This document shows, one piece after another, positions 44,032 to 54,600 of a DNA stretch of 64,000 nucleotides. How positions within the stretch are numbered: position 1 is the first letter of the stretch; each line of letters opens with the position of its first letter. Below the pieces are notes generated by a model. The model did not search any database. It was not told where the DNA came from and worked only from the letters and a program-made list of their open reading frames with translations. Made by a program: the position numbers and the translations under genes. This DNA is from Caenorhabditis remanei (lineage: Eukaryota; Nematoda; Chromadorea; Rhabditida; Rhabditidae): the NCBI RefSeq assembly GCF_010183535.1, contig NC_071331.1, positions 8,928,001-8,992,000 of the forward strand, read 5' to 3'.

Positions 44032-46136
44032 TCACACATTTCGATGGGAAATTAGGAAAGTAACACAGTTTCTGTGTTCCATAAACATTAATAAAACAAT
44101 TCTTAATTAAAAAGATGGGCCGAATGAAACAAATTATCCCTAATCACTCGACACACTCCCATACATTTCTGAAGATGTTGTGCACAAAACAGCTTCGACA
44201 TATTATTCACGTCCTCTTGGCGGTATTTCGAGATAGGGATGATCTGAAAAAGTTATTTTAATTAAATTTAACAACAGCCCCAATGTAATATATAGATACT
44301 GGAACAGTATACTCACATAGTCTTGTTCCTCTTCGAAAATCCGTTTGCCTTCCGCTTGCAATAGTAGTTTCTCAGGTATCTCACATTCCGTGTAGTGTTC
44401 GGATTTTTCGTTTTTGCTGAAAAGTTACATTTTACTGTTTCAAGTTGTGCTTTTACAAAATAGATAGATTTTGAAATATTGCTTCAGCGTATCGAAAAAA
44501 TAATTATATCTAGTAACATCCTTGTGCAAGTTTGGTATAATCACTGCTTCAAAATGTGGTCTTGCTTCCAAATGAATATTTTCCACTATTCCCGCACACG
44601 AATATATAACTCTCAAATAAACCTTAATCCTCGTATAATTCCTGACCGAACCCGTTCCAGAGCAAGAAGTACACGGCTTCTTCCCGCCTCCCTTGCAATG
44701 ATGACACTCTTTTATTCCTCTTCCATGACACATATAACACAAATCATGGGTACCAATTCCAGGTGGTGGTACTCCAGTTTTCGACATGAAATGCATGGGG
44801 GTTCCGATCCCGTAAGACTTGCTTCCTAAATCATTTAATTATAGATGTTGGATAACAACGAAGGCATTGGAACTCTCCAGACAACTACATAAATACAACA
44901 CACACGAAACAGTAGAAAAGTTACATTCAAATCAATAAAATGAAACCAAAAATAGATACAAAAGCATGAACGAAATATGCTTACCACTTCCAGACCCACC
45001 GTGCCTGACCAGTCGACGATGATGCATATCCACGTGACAGATCTGCATGTGGGAATGTGGCGATCATTGGATGAGTGTAGACAGCCGGGTGCGCCACTCC
45101 TGACTTCATACCGGTTCCTCTGAAAAGTTACGATAATTTTTTCGAGGTAATACGTATGAGTGAATAAATATTCCAAAGACGGTGTAAAATAGCAGGATGT
45201 TGAAACCGATATTTTCCATATTTTCCAATGACTGACATTTTGTAATGAGCACTGGTCCTTACGCATCCAAATGACCCATGGCATTGCTGACGCTTTAGCA
45301 GTGCAAATTCTTACTGTAGGCTTAAAGGCGCATAGCAAAAAAGTTTTTGTACAGTACACCAAAATTACTAAATCAGCCGTTTTCTACCGAATTCAGTTAA
45401 GTTTTGGTGTTTTATAGCAAAAAAATTACGAAAATTCCCCTAAACTTATTTTTAATCTCCGAAAAGTTGGTTTTTCCGGTGAAAACATTTTCAAAACATT
45501 TTTATCGCGTTATGCGCACAGTAGACTTCTGACGCGTTTCCCGTCTCGCTGACGCCTTAAAAGTAGATTTTGGAGTGATAGGGTGCTGTGATGAGCACTT
45601 GTCTGTTCCATATCCTCTACAATGAAAACAGTGAATGGTGCCCTCCGAATTGCAAGCAGAACACGAATTTATTTGACTCGAACCGGGCATTTCGAAGACG
45701 CGGACCTGAAAAACTTACATTCATTAAAAAATCAGAGCTGAAATTTAGTCCTCTAAATTAGCAATCGTTGAAACGCAACTTTTGAAACACTTCTAACTCA
45801 AATTTCAAAGTCTCACCTGATCAACAAATAACTGATTCGGCATCACTTCGAAATCCCACGGACTCAACGCTCCGCCTCCTGACATTGAGCAAGAAGCTTC
45901 ACTCATCGCTGCGAAGTTAGCCGCCTCATTTGCTTCAGAAGTCGATCTGGCTTCCGTGAATGACTCCAGAATGTACTGAATACTTGTAGATGTTTCAATC
46001 TTGTCGAAATTCATTTTCTTGACTGCCTTGGTCTTCCAGTATCGATGTCTTTTCACTTCTCTTTCCAATGCTTTGCGACATTCAAACTCTCCAAATGATG
46101 TCGTCGAAGTATTGCATTTTACTTGTTGCTGTTGGT
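44032..46136 (-). pseudogene. SSUH2-like gene copy B, disrupted
   Basis: Exons equivalent to 2-8 of copy C can be followed on the minus strand. Damage: a 5-bp deletion right after the ATGCAATAC start region (near 46097) shifts the frame; a 337-bp insertion lies at the end of the exon with CSACNSEG (45254-45590); the 5-bp loss in exon 4 shared with copy A is not compensated here; the donor after CRVIR is mutated (GATAATT near 44145); and the last exon has lost its first half. The zinc motif exon (44616-44825, CYMCHGRG...CTSCSGTG) is intact. The loss shared with copy A shows that A and B are closer to each other than to C. Confidence 0.8.
45254..45590. mobile_element. 337-bp insertion in SSUH2 copy B
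   Basis: The insertion is flanked by direct ATGAGCACT (45245-45253 and 45591-45599). Copy A at 40150-40160 and copy C at 54440 show the uninterrupted exon. The insert starts GGTCCTTACGC and ends GGTGCTGTG. The ends do not form a convincing inverted repeat, though CACTGGTCC and GGTGCTGTG are loosely alike. The inside contains GCTGACGC and ACGCGTC words. It is probably a small non-autonomous DNA element. Confidence 0.7.
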
Positions 46137-46300
46137 AAAAAATCGTATTTACCAAACACACGAAGCAATAATCGGCACGATCCAAAGATCGTTACCATTA
46201 TGATGAAACAGTATGGAATTTTGAACGTATAAGCTGATATACTACATATGTCTCACAAAGACAAACTAATAAACTTCGATGTGAGAAAAAAATTATGGCT

Positions 46301-47432
46301 GATGTACACGGACACAAAAAACCACCCAGTCACCGCCGCTCCCACTTTGTTAAAATTATTGTGAAACATACTTTCATGTAATATGAGAACTTCTGTTTCG
46401 CATATTCCAAATATATTTCGGAATATTTATTTTAAATGATGGTTCTGCTATCACTATGTAGATACGATTACCTATTCTAAAAAGTGAAGGTTAGCTTAGG
46501 CATAACTAGAGTTGAAGTGTTGGGCTTCCTGAATTTTTGTATTCTTGAATAAAAATGTCGTTTCAAAAAACTATTAAGATATTTCTAAGGGTGAATCCAC
46601 CAATAGCATTGATCGAAATGCATTTTTTCAGACTGTTTTCTTGATGTTACTTTTTCGAATTTTTTATAGAATAATTCATGGGAAATAAAATTCAAAACCA
46701 TCTTAAACATTGAATCAATGTAGCTTGTGGGAAAGACTCTTGGCTAGATACTGTTAGTCTCAATGTTCTGTTTCAATGAGAATATTAAACAAATTTGTGA
46801 ACTATGCTTATTGATGCACAGTATGGGCACAGTTTATAATCAATAGCCTGGTAGAAGTTAGCCTGCGTAGCCATTAAAAAACAATGAAACAAAATTTAAA
46901 ATATTCGAGAAACAGAACAAATGAAATCTTTGCCGTTTTCTGTATCAGGAAGCATTGCAAGCTTGCGTAATTGCATAAACATAATTACACTGATCTAACA
47001 TAATTGCATAAACATAATTACACTGATCTACGATTCGAAGATTTTCTGTTCTATACCAAATAGAGATGATTTACTAATACAACTCTTTGTCGTGTCATTA
47101 AAACAGCTTTCGGAAACAATAGTTTTCGTTCTGGTCTCTTATCCAGAAATATAACCTCACGGTGTGATCTCATATTGTTTCAAAACATCTATGAATTTTA
47201 AACAGAGAATATCGACTACAGTTAAATATATCAACCAAATCGTTAATGACATGTTAAAGCGACTTGCCCATTAATGGATCGCATGAAACATGATTTTCAA
47301 CTGTGAATAGCAAATGTTTTAATGTTTCATCAGGAAGTTCGTGGGATTCTAAAAAAACTGTTTTGTGATAATTCTCAAAATTTTAAAAAGGGCAAACCTA
47401 CTTTCTCTGCGCCGAGTGTTACATTCTATAAT
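46301..47432. other. Intergenic, part of segmental duplications
   Basis: 46320-46790 resembles 55180-55640, the 5' flank of SSUH2 copy C exon 2. 47085-47430 resembles 35935-36200. A 35-bp direct repeat (TGCATAAACATAATTACACTGATCTA) lies at about 46970-47030. No gene is seen. Confidence 0.5.
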
Positions 47433-47552
47433 GGGGTTATTCACCTCCGGAAAAACGTTTTTTCCCTCGATTCATTTACCGGAAAAACGGCTAAAAAACT
47501 TTTCCGGTAAATAAATCGAGGGAAAAAACGTTTTCTGGAGGTGAATAGCCCC
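47433..47552. repeat. 120-bp near-perfect palindrome (MITE-like)
   Basis: The left arm GGGGTTATTCACCTCCGG through CGATTCATTTACCGGAAAA pairs with the right arm TTTTCCGGTAAATAAATCGAG through CTGGAGGTGAATAGCCCC. Only a few bases are unpaired and the loop is about 15 bases. The paralogous locus at about 36205-36225 lacks it, so it is an insertion. RNA from it would fold into a long hairpin. Confidence 0.8.
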
Positions 47553-48599
47553 AAAAAATTATAAGTATTTTTATCCACTTGCAGAAACAAGTTAGAAAAA
47601 ACTGTGTTTTTCTTTATTTTAAACAAGTTCCGCTGTTTCATCAATTTCCTTTTGTACAAAGTCGGCTGGACAATATAAATTACAACTCCGATTTCCATTC
47701 AGAAGTTTTTTTTTTGAGAATTTCATCTACGAAACAGTCGATCTCGTTAATAAAAAAGTATGTTTCATTGATTTTATAAGAGTTTCACACGGATTTATTT
47801 ATTTATTTAATACGAATATTATATTCAAATGAGGATGGAATAAATCTGAATATTTATTGAAATACAAATTGATGCAAACCTTAGAAGACTAAATTTAGCG
47901 ATCTTCAGTTCATTCATTCCTGAACTCTTTCTCATTTTTTTCTAGGAATTGCATTCATGTAGTCGCGTTGCTGAAATATAAAAGTGGTCAATTAAGAAGA
48001 GAGAAGAAAATAAATTACCCTAATCACTCGACACACTCCCATACATTCACGTCTTCTTGGGGGTACTTCGAGATGGGAATTATTTTTAAAAAGCTTATAG
48101 ACATACAGCAAAAGTGAGTACACCTCTATACTTTCATATGTATCTCAGCTGAAACAAGTCCGTTTTGCATAAACTTTTTTTTCAAAGATATCTGAAGTAT
48201 TCAGTAAGACTGACATAAGTTTTTTGTTCAAAGTGATCAGCTGATTTTTTTGATTATCGATTTTTCCTGATCTTGATTTCAAAATCCGAAAAAAAACTTT
48301 AAAACGAAAAAGCTAGAAATACTTTTTAACACTGTGCTTTTCAGATTATTAACTTATCGTAAATCTGAAACAGTACATACGTCGTCATTTGAGGAAAAGT
48401 TAAACACATCACAAATCCATTTCCAATAGGAGTGGCTCTTAGTTTCCGAAATTGAATACTGAAATTTAGTTATGTCTGAAAGAAAATATTCTGTTTAGCA
48501 TTTCCTAGTTATTTTACTTCTTCACTTATTATTTTTAGATTACCGTACGCTAAAAATTTAACGACTGAAAATGCTACTTATCGCAGACAACACAGCTTT
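47553..48599 (-). pseudogene. Flank and SSUH2-like last-exon fragment
   Basis: 47960-48090 on the minus strand is the penultimate SSUH2 exon with an internal deletion (GTATGGGAGTG runs directly into the GAAGACGTGAAT-type sequence) plus the start of the last exon. The remainder is the duplicated flank shared with 36400-37300. No open gene remains. Confidence 0.6.
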
Positions 48600-48990
48600 G
48601 ATTCACATCTTCTTGCAGTTTTGAAAAGGTAAGAATTGGAATATAAATGTTCACACTCAAAACAAAGAAACAAAGCCGAAAACCAGCAATTAGTTCACTC
48701 TGACAATAAACTTATAGAATGCATTTTACCATTTCACAGAGTCTCATTTTTAAACGAAATACAGTGAAATACAGTAAACTACAATAACAAATGCTTAACT
48801 ATAAGATAGTCTAGAAATACATTTGCTTCACTGTGTAGCTGGAATATCTGAAAAATGACTATTTAACTTTAACATGTGTAACTGCATTATCAGCATACAT
48901 ATAATGAACTCGAGATCAGCGACCGATTGACGTACTTTACAACAATTACGAAACATAAAAAACTAGTATAAAATTCACGGATTTCATTCT
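48600..48990 (+). repeat. Direct repeat, copy 1
   Basis: About 390 bp, starting near CACATCTTCTTGCAGTTTTGAAAAGG, recur at about 50010-50400 with few differences (offset about 1410 bp). The unit itself resembles the 3' flank of the SSUH2 copies (43200-43640). Confidence 0.75.
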
Positions 48991-49379
48991 TCTTCAAGTT
49001 TAGCTTTTCCGACTAATTATAATTTGAGTTGTGCCAGTTTTCCTTGGATAGAAATCCAACGGAATCCATTGTTTCGGGATGTTTGGATTTTGTCGTTTGT
49101 TTCTAAAATTTGATTGAGTAAGCTGAACACTTGGAGAAAAATGTATAAACTAAATGTACAATAGTTACTATCCCATCTATAAACATTGAGATAAGGAAAA
49201 CAGAAAAATATTTTTAAATCGAAACGTCAAAACTTTCCGTTTCAATCGCATGATGTGTATTTGGACGGTTTTCATCGATTAATCTCAATTTGCGAAAATA
49301 GTTTTATGTGCAAAATGAGAACCTTTTTGTGTCTTGTAAACAACATGTTCAAACTGTGGTCAAAATGTTCATTTTTCGA

Positions 49380-49560
49380 CAGAAAGCACAATTAAAACTG
49401 AAGAGAAATAAATTATAAAATCACACATTTCGATGGGAAATTAGGGAAGAAACACAGTTTCTGTGTTCCATAAACAGTTTCTGTGTTCCATGTTACATAT
49501 TATTCACGTCTTCTTGGGGGTACTTCGAGATGGGAATTATTTTTAAAAAGCTTATAGACA
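49380..49560 (-). pseudogene. SSUH2-like last-exon scrap
   Basis: On the minus strand this carries the end of the last exon (including the TCCCATCGAAATGTGTGAT region) fused, through a deletion with a duplicated TTTCTGTGTTCCAT word, to the start of the penultimate exon. It is non-coding. The stretch 49502-49560 is identical to 48043-48100. Confidence 0.6.
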
Positions 49561-49890
49561 TAAATGAAAAGTTCAATATAATATGAGGACTTCAGTCAAA
49601 AAGTCTGGAAACTGAAACAATATTTCATACTAGAGTTCAAAACATTCTGATCAAATAAAAGTTTTACAAGCATTAAAGGATCGAATCCTAATGTACAGAT
49701 TTACGTTTGGAAACTTTTCTTGTTCGAGGAGTTTTCAAAACGCCCTCCGACATCACTTCTTTTAGTAGCTAATTGAAACTGTTTGGAAAAATACACAACT
49801 TTTATGAAGTAACTTAAAGTTTTAGCTGTTTCGCTATGATCTCAAAGTGTTGATTTGAAAAAAAATCAACAGTACATTTTTCACAACCGC
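49561..49890. other. Intergenic
   Basis: No gene is seen. 49820-49880 resembles 37050-37110 (GCTATGATCTCAAAGTGTTGATTT). Confidence 0.4.
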
Positions 49891-49975
49891 CATACTTGCA
49901 AAATATCGGCCCGGTAGAGAAAGTTGCCGGCCCGGCCCGGCCCGGTCGGCCCGGAGTCAAAAAATGAGCACAATT
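49891..49975. repeat. GC-rich CATACTTGCAA-end repeat, one-ended
   Basis: The sequence starts CATACTTGCAAAATATCGGCC and has GGCCCGG repeats to about 49955. No right end is visible; the next recognisable sequence is host repeat from about 50005. It is probably truncated. Confidence 0.65.
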
Positions 49976-50009
49976 TTTTCACAAAATTTTTCGAAATTTT
50001 TTTTGACAT

Positions 50010-50400
50010 ATTATTCACATCTTCTTGCAGTTTTGAAAAGGTAAGAATTGGAATATAAATGTTCACACTCAAAACAAAGAAACAAAGCCAAAAACCAGCA
50101 ATTATTTCAATCTGACAATAAACTTATAGAATGCATTTTACCATTTCACAGAGTCTCATTTTTAAACGAAATACAGTGAAATACAGTAAACTACAATAAC
50201 AAATGCTTAACTATAAGATAATCTAGAAAAACATTTGCTTCACTGTGTAGCTGGAATATCTGAAAAATGACTATTTAATTTTGACATGTGTAACTACATT
50301 ATCAGCATAAAATGAACTCGAGAGATAGATAAAACAATTACGAAACATTAAAATCTAGTAAACAATTAACGTATTCCGTTCTTCTTCAAGTTTGGGTTTT
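50010..50400 (+). repeat. Direct repeat, copy 2
   Basis: This is the second copy of the 48600-48990 unit. It runs up to the insertion of the element at 50412. Confidence 0.75.
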
Positions 50401-50411
50401 CCGACTAATTA

Positions 50412-51222
50412 CTCAGGTAATTTTTGGCGCGTGGGTGGCACCTATCTGGGAGTTAGCCACGAGTTTCGGGAGTTAGCCGATGGAAACGGCAGTTAGCCGT
50501 GAAAAATGGCAGTTAGCCGAGGTAAATGGGAGTTAGCCGGTGTGGCACCGAAATGGGATAGAAACGGCGAATAAGGTCAAGTCGGGGAGTATCTGGCATC
50601 TAAGTGGCGTTTGGCAACTAACCGGCGCCCATGTGGCGTCTTGGTGGTCATCGAAACGGTACCACGTTGAACATAGTGGCGCGCGGAAGTCATGAGATGT
50701 CGGCTGCTGCTTTTTGATATATCCACGATATGAATTTGAAACACTATTAATATGATCTAAATTTTGCCAGAGTCATCAGTAAGGTGGCTTGCCCTCACGG
50801 CACGATCAGATACATGGCCTGAGGACAAGCTAAGAGTCGAAGGAAAAGGGCCACTTTTGTTCTTTCCTCGGAAAAACGGCCACTTTTGTTCTTTCATGGT
50901 TAAAAAGCACATGAAATCAATTCCATTTAGTTAAGAGATTGGAGAAAAATGTGAAAAGTAGCCCACGAATATTGGAACTCAGGCCGCACAAATTGGCACA
51001 AAATGATGTCTTCCACTTTTAAATCGGTTAACTAAATTACCGACTTTCAAAATATTTGAAATATTTGGCACCTAAGCAGCGCGGTATCGGCGTGTAAACG
51101 GCGTGTAAACGGCACCTACATGGCGAATTCCTCCCAGGATAGGAAACTAGCGAAACGGCAGTTAGCCGACGAAAACGGCAGTTAGCCGACGATTTCGGCT
51201 AACTGCCTGGAAATTACATGAG
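50412..51222. mobile_element. CTCAGGTAA-family element with AGTTAGCCG repeats
   Basis: The 811-bp element has ends CTCAGGTAATTTTTGGC and CCTGGAAATTACATGAG, flanked by TA on both sides (50410-50411, 51223-51224). The empty site is visible in the paralogous stretch near 49015 (CCGACTAATTATAATTTG). The ends share the outermost bases with 4692-5581, but the inside differs: five GGGAGTTAGCC/GGCAGTTAGCCG units at about 50449-50540 and two more plus an inverted one at 51165-51207. It is GC-rich relative to its surroundings and non-coding. Confidence 0.78.
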
Positions 51223-51684
51223 TACAATAGTTGTTTGAAATAGAAACGCCACAAAATAAACTGTTTCGGGATGTTCAGATGTTTTCTTTTGTTACTAATA
51301 TTTTGTTTGGTAGGCAGAAGACTTTAAAAAAACACATTGTCTAAATGTACTGCTGTCACTATAACCCAACTACAACATTGAGATTAGGAAATCAGCAAAT
51401 TCGTCTTAGAAATATCTAGAACTTTCCATTTCAATCGCATTATATATATTTGGACCCTTCTCGTTTATTGGTTCATCGCGATTAAATAACTGCCGCATTT
51501 ACAACAGAAATTCAATTGAAGTCCATTAGCAAAAAACTGCTTCATGCACATATCATATAATAAGCGAAGGCGATCTTATGTGCAATACATTTGAAACTGA
51601 TTTTCTTGTAAACAACATGTTCAAACTGAGGTCAAAAATTTCATTTTTCGACAGAAAGCACAATAAAAACTGAAGAGAAATAAA

Positions 51685-54600
51685 TTATAAAATCACACAT
51701 TTCGATGGGAAATTAGGGAAGAAACACAGTTTCTGTGTTCCATAAACATAGAATATTCCTTTCTCAGTTCCTAATGAAAAGTGTACTTTACTGATTGGAA
51801 TTGCATTCATGTAGTGGCGTTGCTGAAATATAAAAGGACTCAATTGAGAAGAGAGAATGAAATAAATTACCCTAATCACTCGACACACTCCCATACATTT
51901 CTGAAGATGTTGGGCACAGAAGAGCTTCGACATATTATTCACGTCCTCTTGGGGGTACTTCGAGATGGGAATGATCTGAGAAATAGTCCTTTTGATTAAA
52001 TTTAACAAAAGCTCCTACGTAATATCTAGATACTGGAACAGTATACTCACATAGTCTTGTTCTTCTTCGAATATCCGTTTACCTTCCGCTTGAAACAGTA
52101 GCTTTTCAGGTATCTCACATTCCGTGTAGTGTTCGGACTTCTCATTTTTGCTGAAAAGTTACATATTTTACAGTTTCAAGTTGTGCTTTTATAAAAAAGG
52201 TAGATTTTGAGATATTTCTGACTTGCCTAAAAATGTTTGATAATTACAGTAACAAGTTGGGTAAAATCACTGTTTCAAAATGTTGTCTTGCTTTTAAGTG
52301 AATCTTTTCCACTATTACCAAGTTGACAAACAAAAAACTCACAAATAAACCTTAATCCTTGTATAATTCCTGACCGAACCCGTTCCTGAGCAAGAAGTAC
52401 ACGGCTTCTTCCCTCCGCCTTTGCAGTGATGACACTCTTTTATTCCTCTTCCATGACACATGTAACACAAATCATGGGTACCAATTCCAGGTGGTGGTAC
52501 TCCAGTTTTCGACATGAAATGCATGGGGGTCCCGATTCCGTAAGAGTTGCTTCCTAAATCATCTTTACTAATAATATTCAACAGATTCCGTTTGTCCGTT
52601 TATTTGTTGCACATCATAACTCCCTCCGTAGTGGGCCGATTTTTTGAGACCTGGATGTATAGATTGGAAATTTGACTTAGTTGATGCCCGAACTTTTCTT
52701 TTTTCAAAATATCAAATTTGACGTCTTCTGGAGACGTTGAGGTTTTTACTGCTAAATTTCGTTGATGAGGGTGTGTCCCGACAGGGTGGTAGAAAGCTCA
52801 AATATCAACCTAACACTACTGACTCGATGTTTCTTGACTGCACTCTCGACAGGCGCCGGCCGCGCGTGTGCGGTCACTACGTAGTGGTCTACACAGATGA
52901 CTCTTACGCATGGAGTGGCGAGTTCGTTCCCGTCAAATTGGAAATTTTTTTTTTTGGTTTTTTGTTATGGCAAAGTAATTTATTGAGGACCTTTTGGATT
53001 TAAATGGAGGGAAAAAGAGTGACTATGATAAAAAAAATAGTCAATAAGTCTGCTCCGCATCTTGCATTTGAGAGAAAATTGTATAAATATTTGGTCAAGA
53101 GCTCGAAAATTCCCGTTGGCTACGGGTCAAAAGACTACCGTAATCTTAAAATTCATATTTCATCATGAACGCGCCAGACCGATAGCATTCGGTATTTTCG
53201 GATTCGAAAGTTCGATTTGAGATTTGAAGACAGTCGAAAATTCCAAAATGTTTGTAAACTTTTTTGAAAGTCGGAACTTTTTTGAAAGTCGGAAGTAAAA
53301 CAATTTTCAACGGAAGTAAATTTTCTAAAAAGGGAAGTCGGAAGAAAGAGGAAGAAAGTGAAATGTTCAAAAAGGAAGTCGGAAGAGAGAAGAAGGAAGT
53401 GAAAAAAAGCTCGGAAGAAGAAAGAAGGTAGTCGGAAGTCGGAATTCTGCACAACTCTGCCGCTCACATGCATAATGGGAATTAAAGGAACCGGGAGACC
53501 ATGTTTTCTGATAGCGAGGCCTAGAATAAATGGAAGACCACTACTCAAGAAGCTGATATGTGAATAAAGACCCGTCGTAGCTCGGTTGTCTACAAAAAAA
53601 TAATGAATTCTTGGATGATAATTTGTTAAAACACCGTCTTAGTCTGCCATATTCCGAGAAGGGAGGCGACGTTGCCGCCCATCATTCAAAAAGTAAAAAC
53701 TCATTTCGGTATGATCACTCGCCTTTTGAGAAAGGAAGAAAGAAGAGTTATCAAGTTCACGTTCTTCTGTGAGATTGTTTTGAAATGAGTAAAACATAGG
53801 AAGAAAATTCAAATTGGTAAAATTCAAAAACAGCTCATTCTAAGTTCCATATTCTATCAGGATAGTAAAAGCCATTGAGAAAGTTTGCAGAATTTGAGTC
53901 TGAAAAGGAGAGATTTTACAATTGTGCTTTATCGGAACGAACTGCTCGGCTAAGCAGCGCCGCAGGCGCTGTAAAACTGAGAAGGGTGGTGTAGGGAATG
54001 AGGTTTAGTCGCCGTTAGGCGACGTAAACCGACTGGTTTAATTATAGATGTTGGATAACAACGAATGTATTGGAACTCTCCAGACAACTACATAAATACA
54101 ACACACACGAAACAGTAGAAAAGTTCCATTCAAATCAATAAAATGAAACCAAAAATAGATACAAAAGCATGAACAAAATATGCTTACCACTTCCAGACCC
54201 ACCGTGCCTGACCATCGCAGTCGACGATGATGCATATCCACGTGAGAGATCTGCATGCGGGAATGTGGCAATCATTGGATGGGTGTAGACAGCCGGGTGG
54301 GCAACTCCTGACTTCATACCGGTTCCTCTGAAACTATTTTTCTTGAAACCAAGCAATTAACATTCCAAATACCGAGTCCAAAGAAGAAACAAGAATTTGA
54401 AACCGAAGTTTTCAATATTTTTCAATTACTCACCTACAAAAAGAGCACTTGTCTGTTCCATATCCTCTACAATGAAAACAATGAATGGTGCCCTCCGAAT
54501 TGCAAGCAGAACACGGATTTATTTGACTTGAACCGGGCATTTCGAAGACGCGCACCTGAAAAACTTACATTCATTAATAAAGCAGAGCTGAAGTTTAGTC

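Larger units (their letters stand above)
43280..46300 (-). repeat. Right arm of large inverted repeat
   Basis: This is the complement of the left arm at about 39300-42180. It contains SSUH2 copy B and the 337-bp insertion at 45254-45590, which the left arm lacks. Limits are approximate. Confidence 0.75.

Noticed and set aside
50440..50545. Evenly spaced AGTTAGCCG words as a possible CRISPR-like array
   Set aside because: Units are about 21 bp with no unique spacers of constant length, inside a eukaryotic mobile element.
52737..53003. 88-codon frame inside the Helitron
   Set aside because: No recognisable domain or start context. Possibly captured sequence, but not supportable as a gene.
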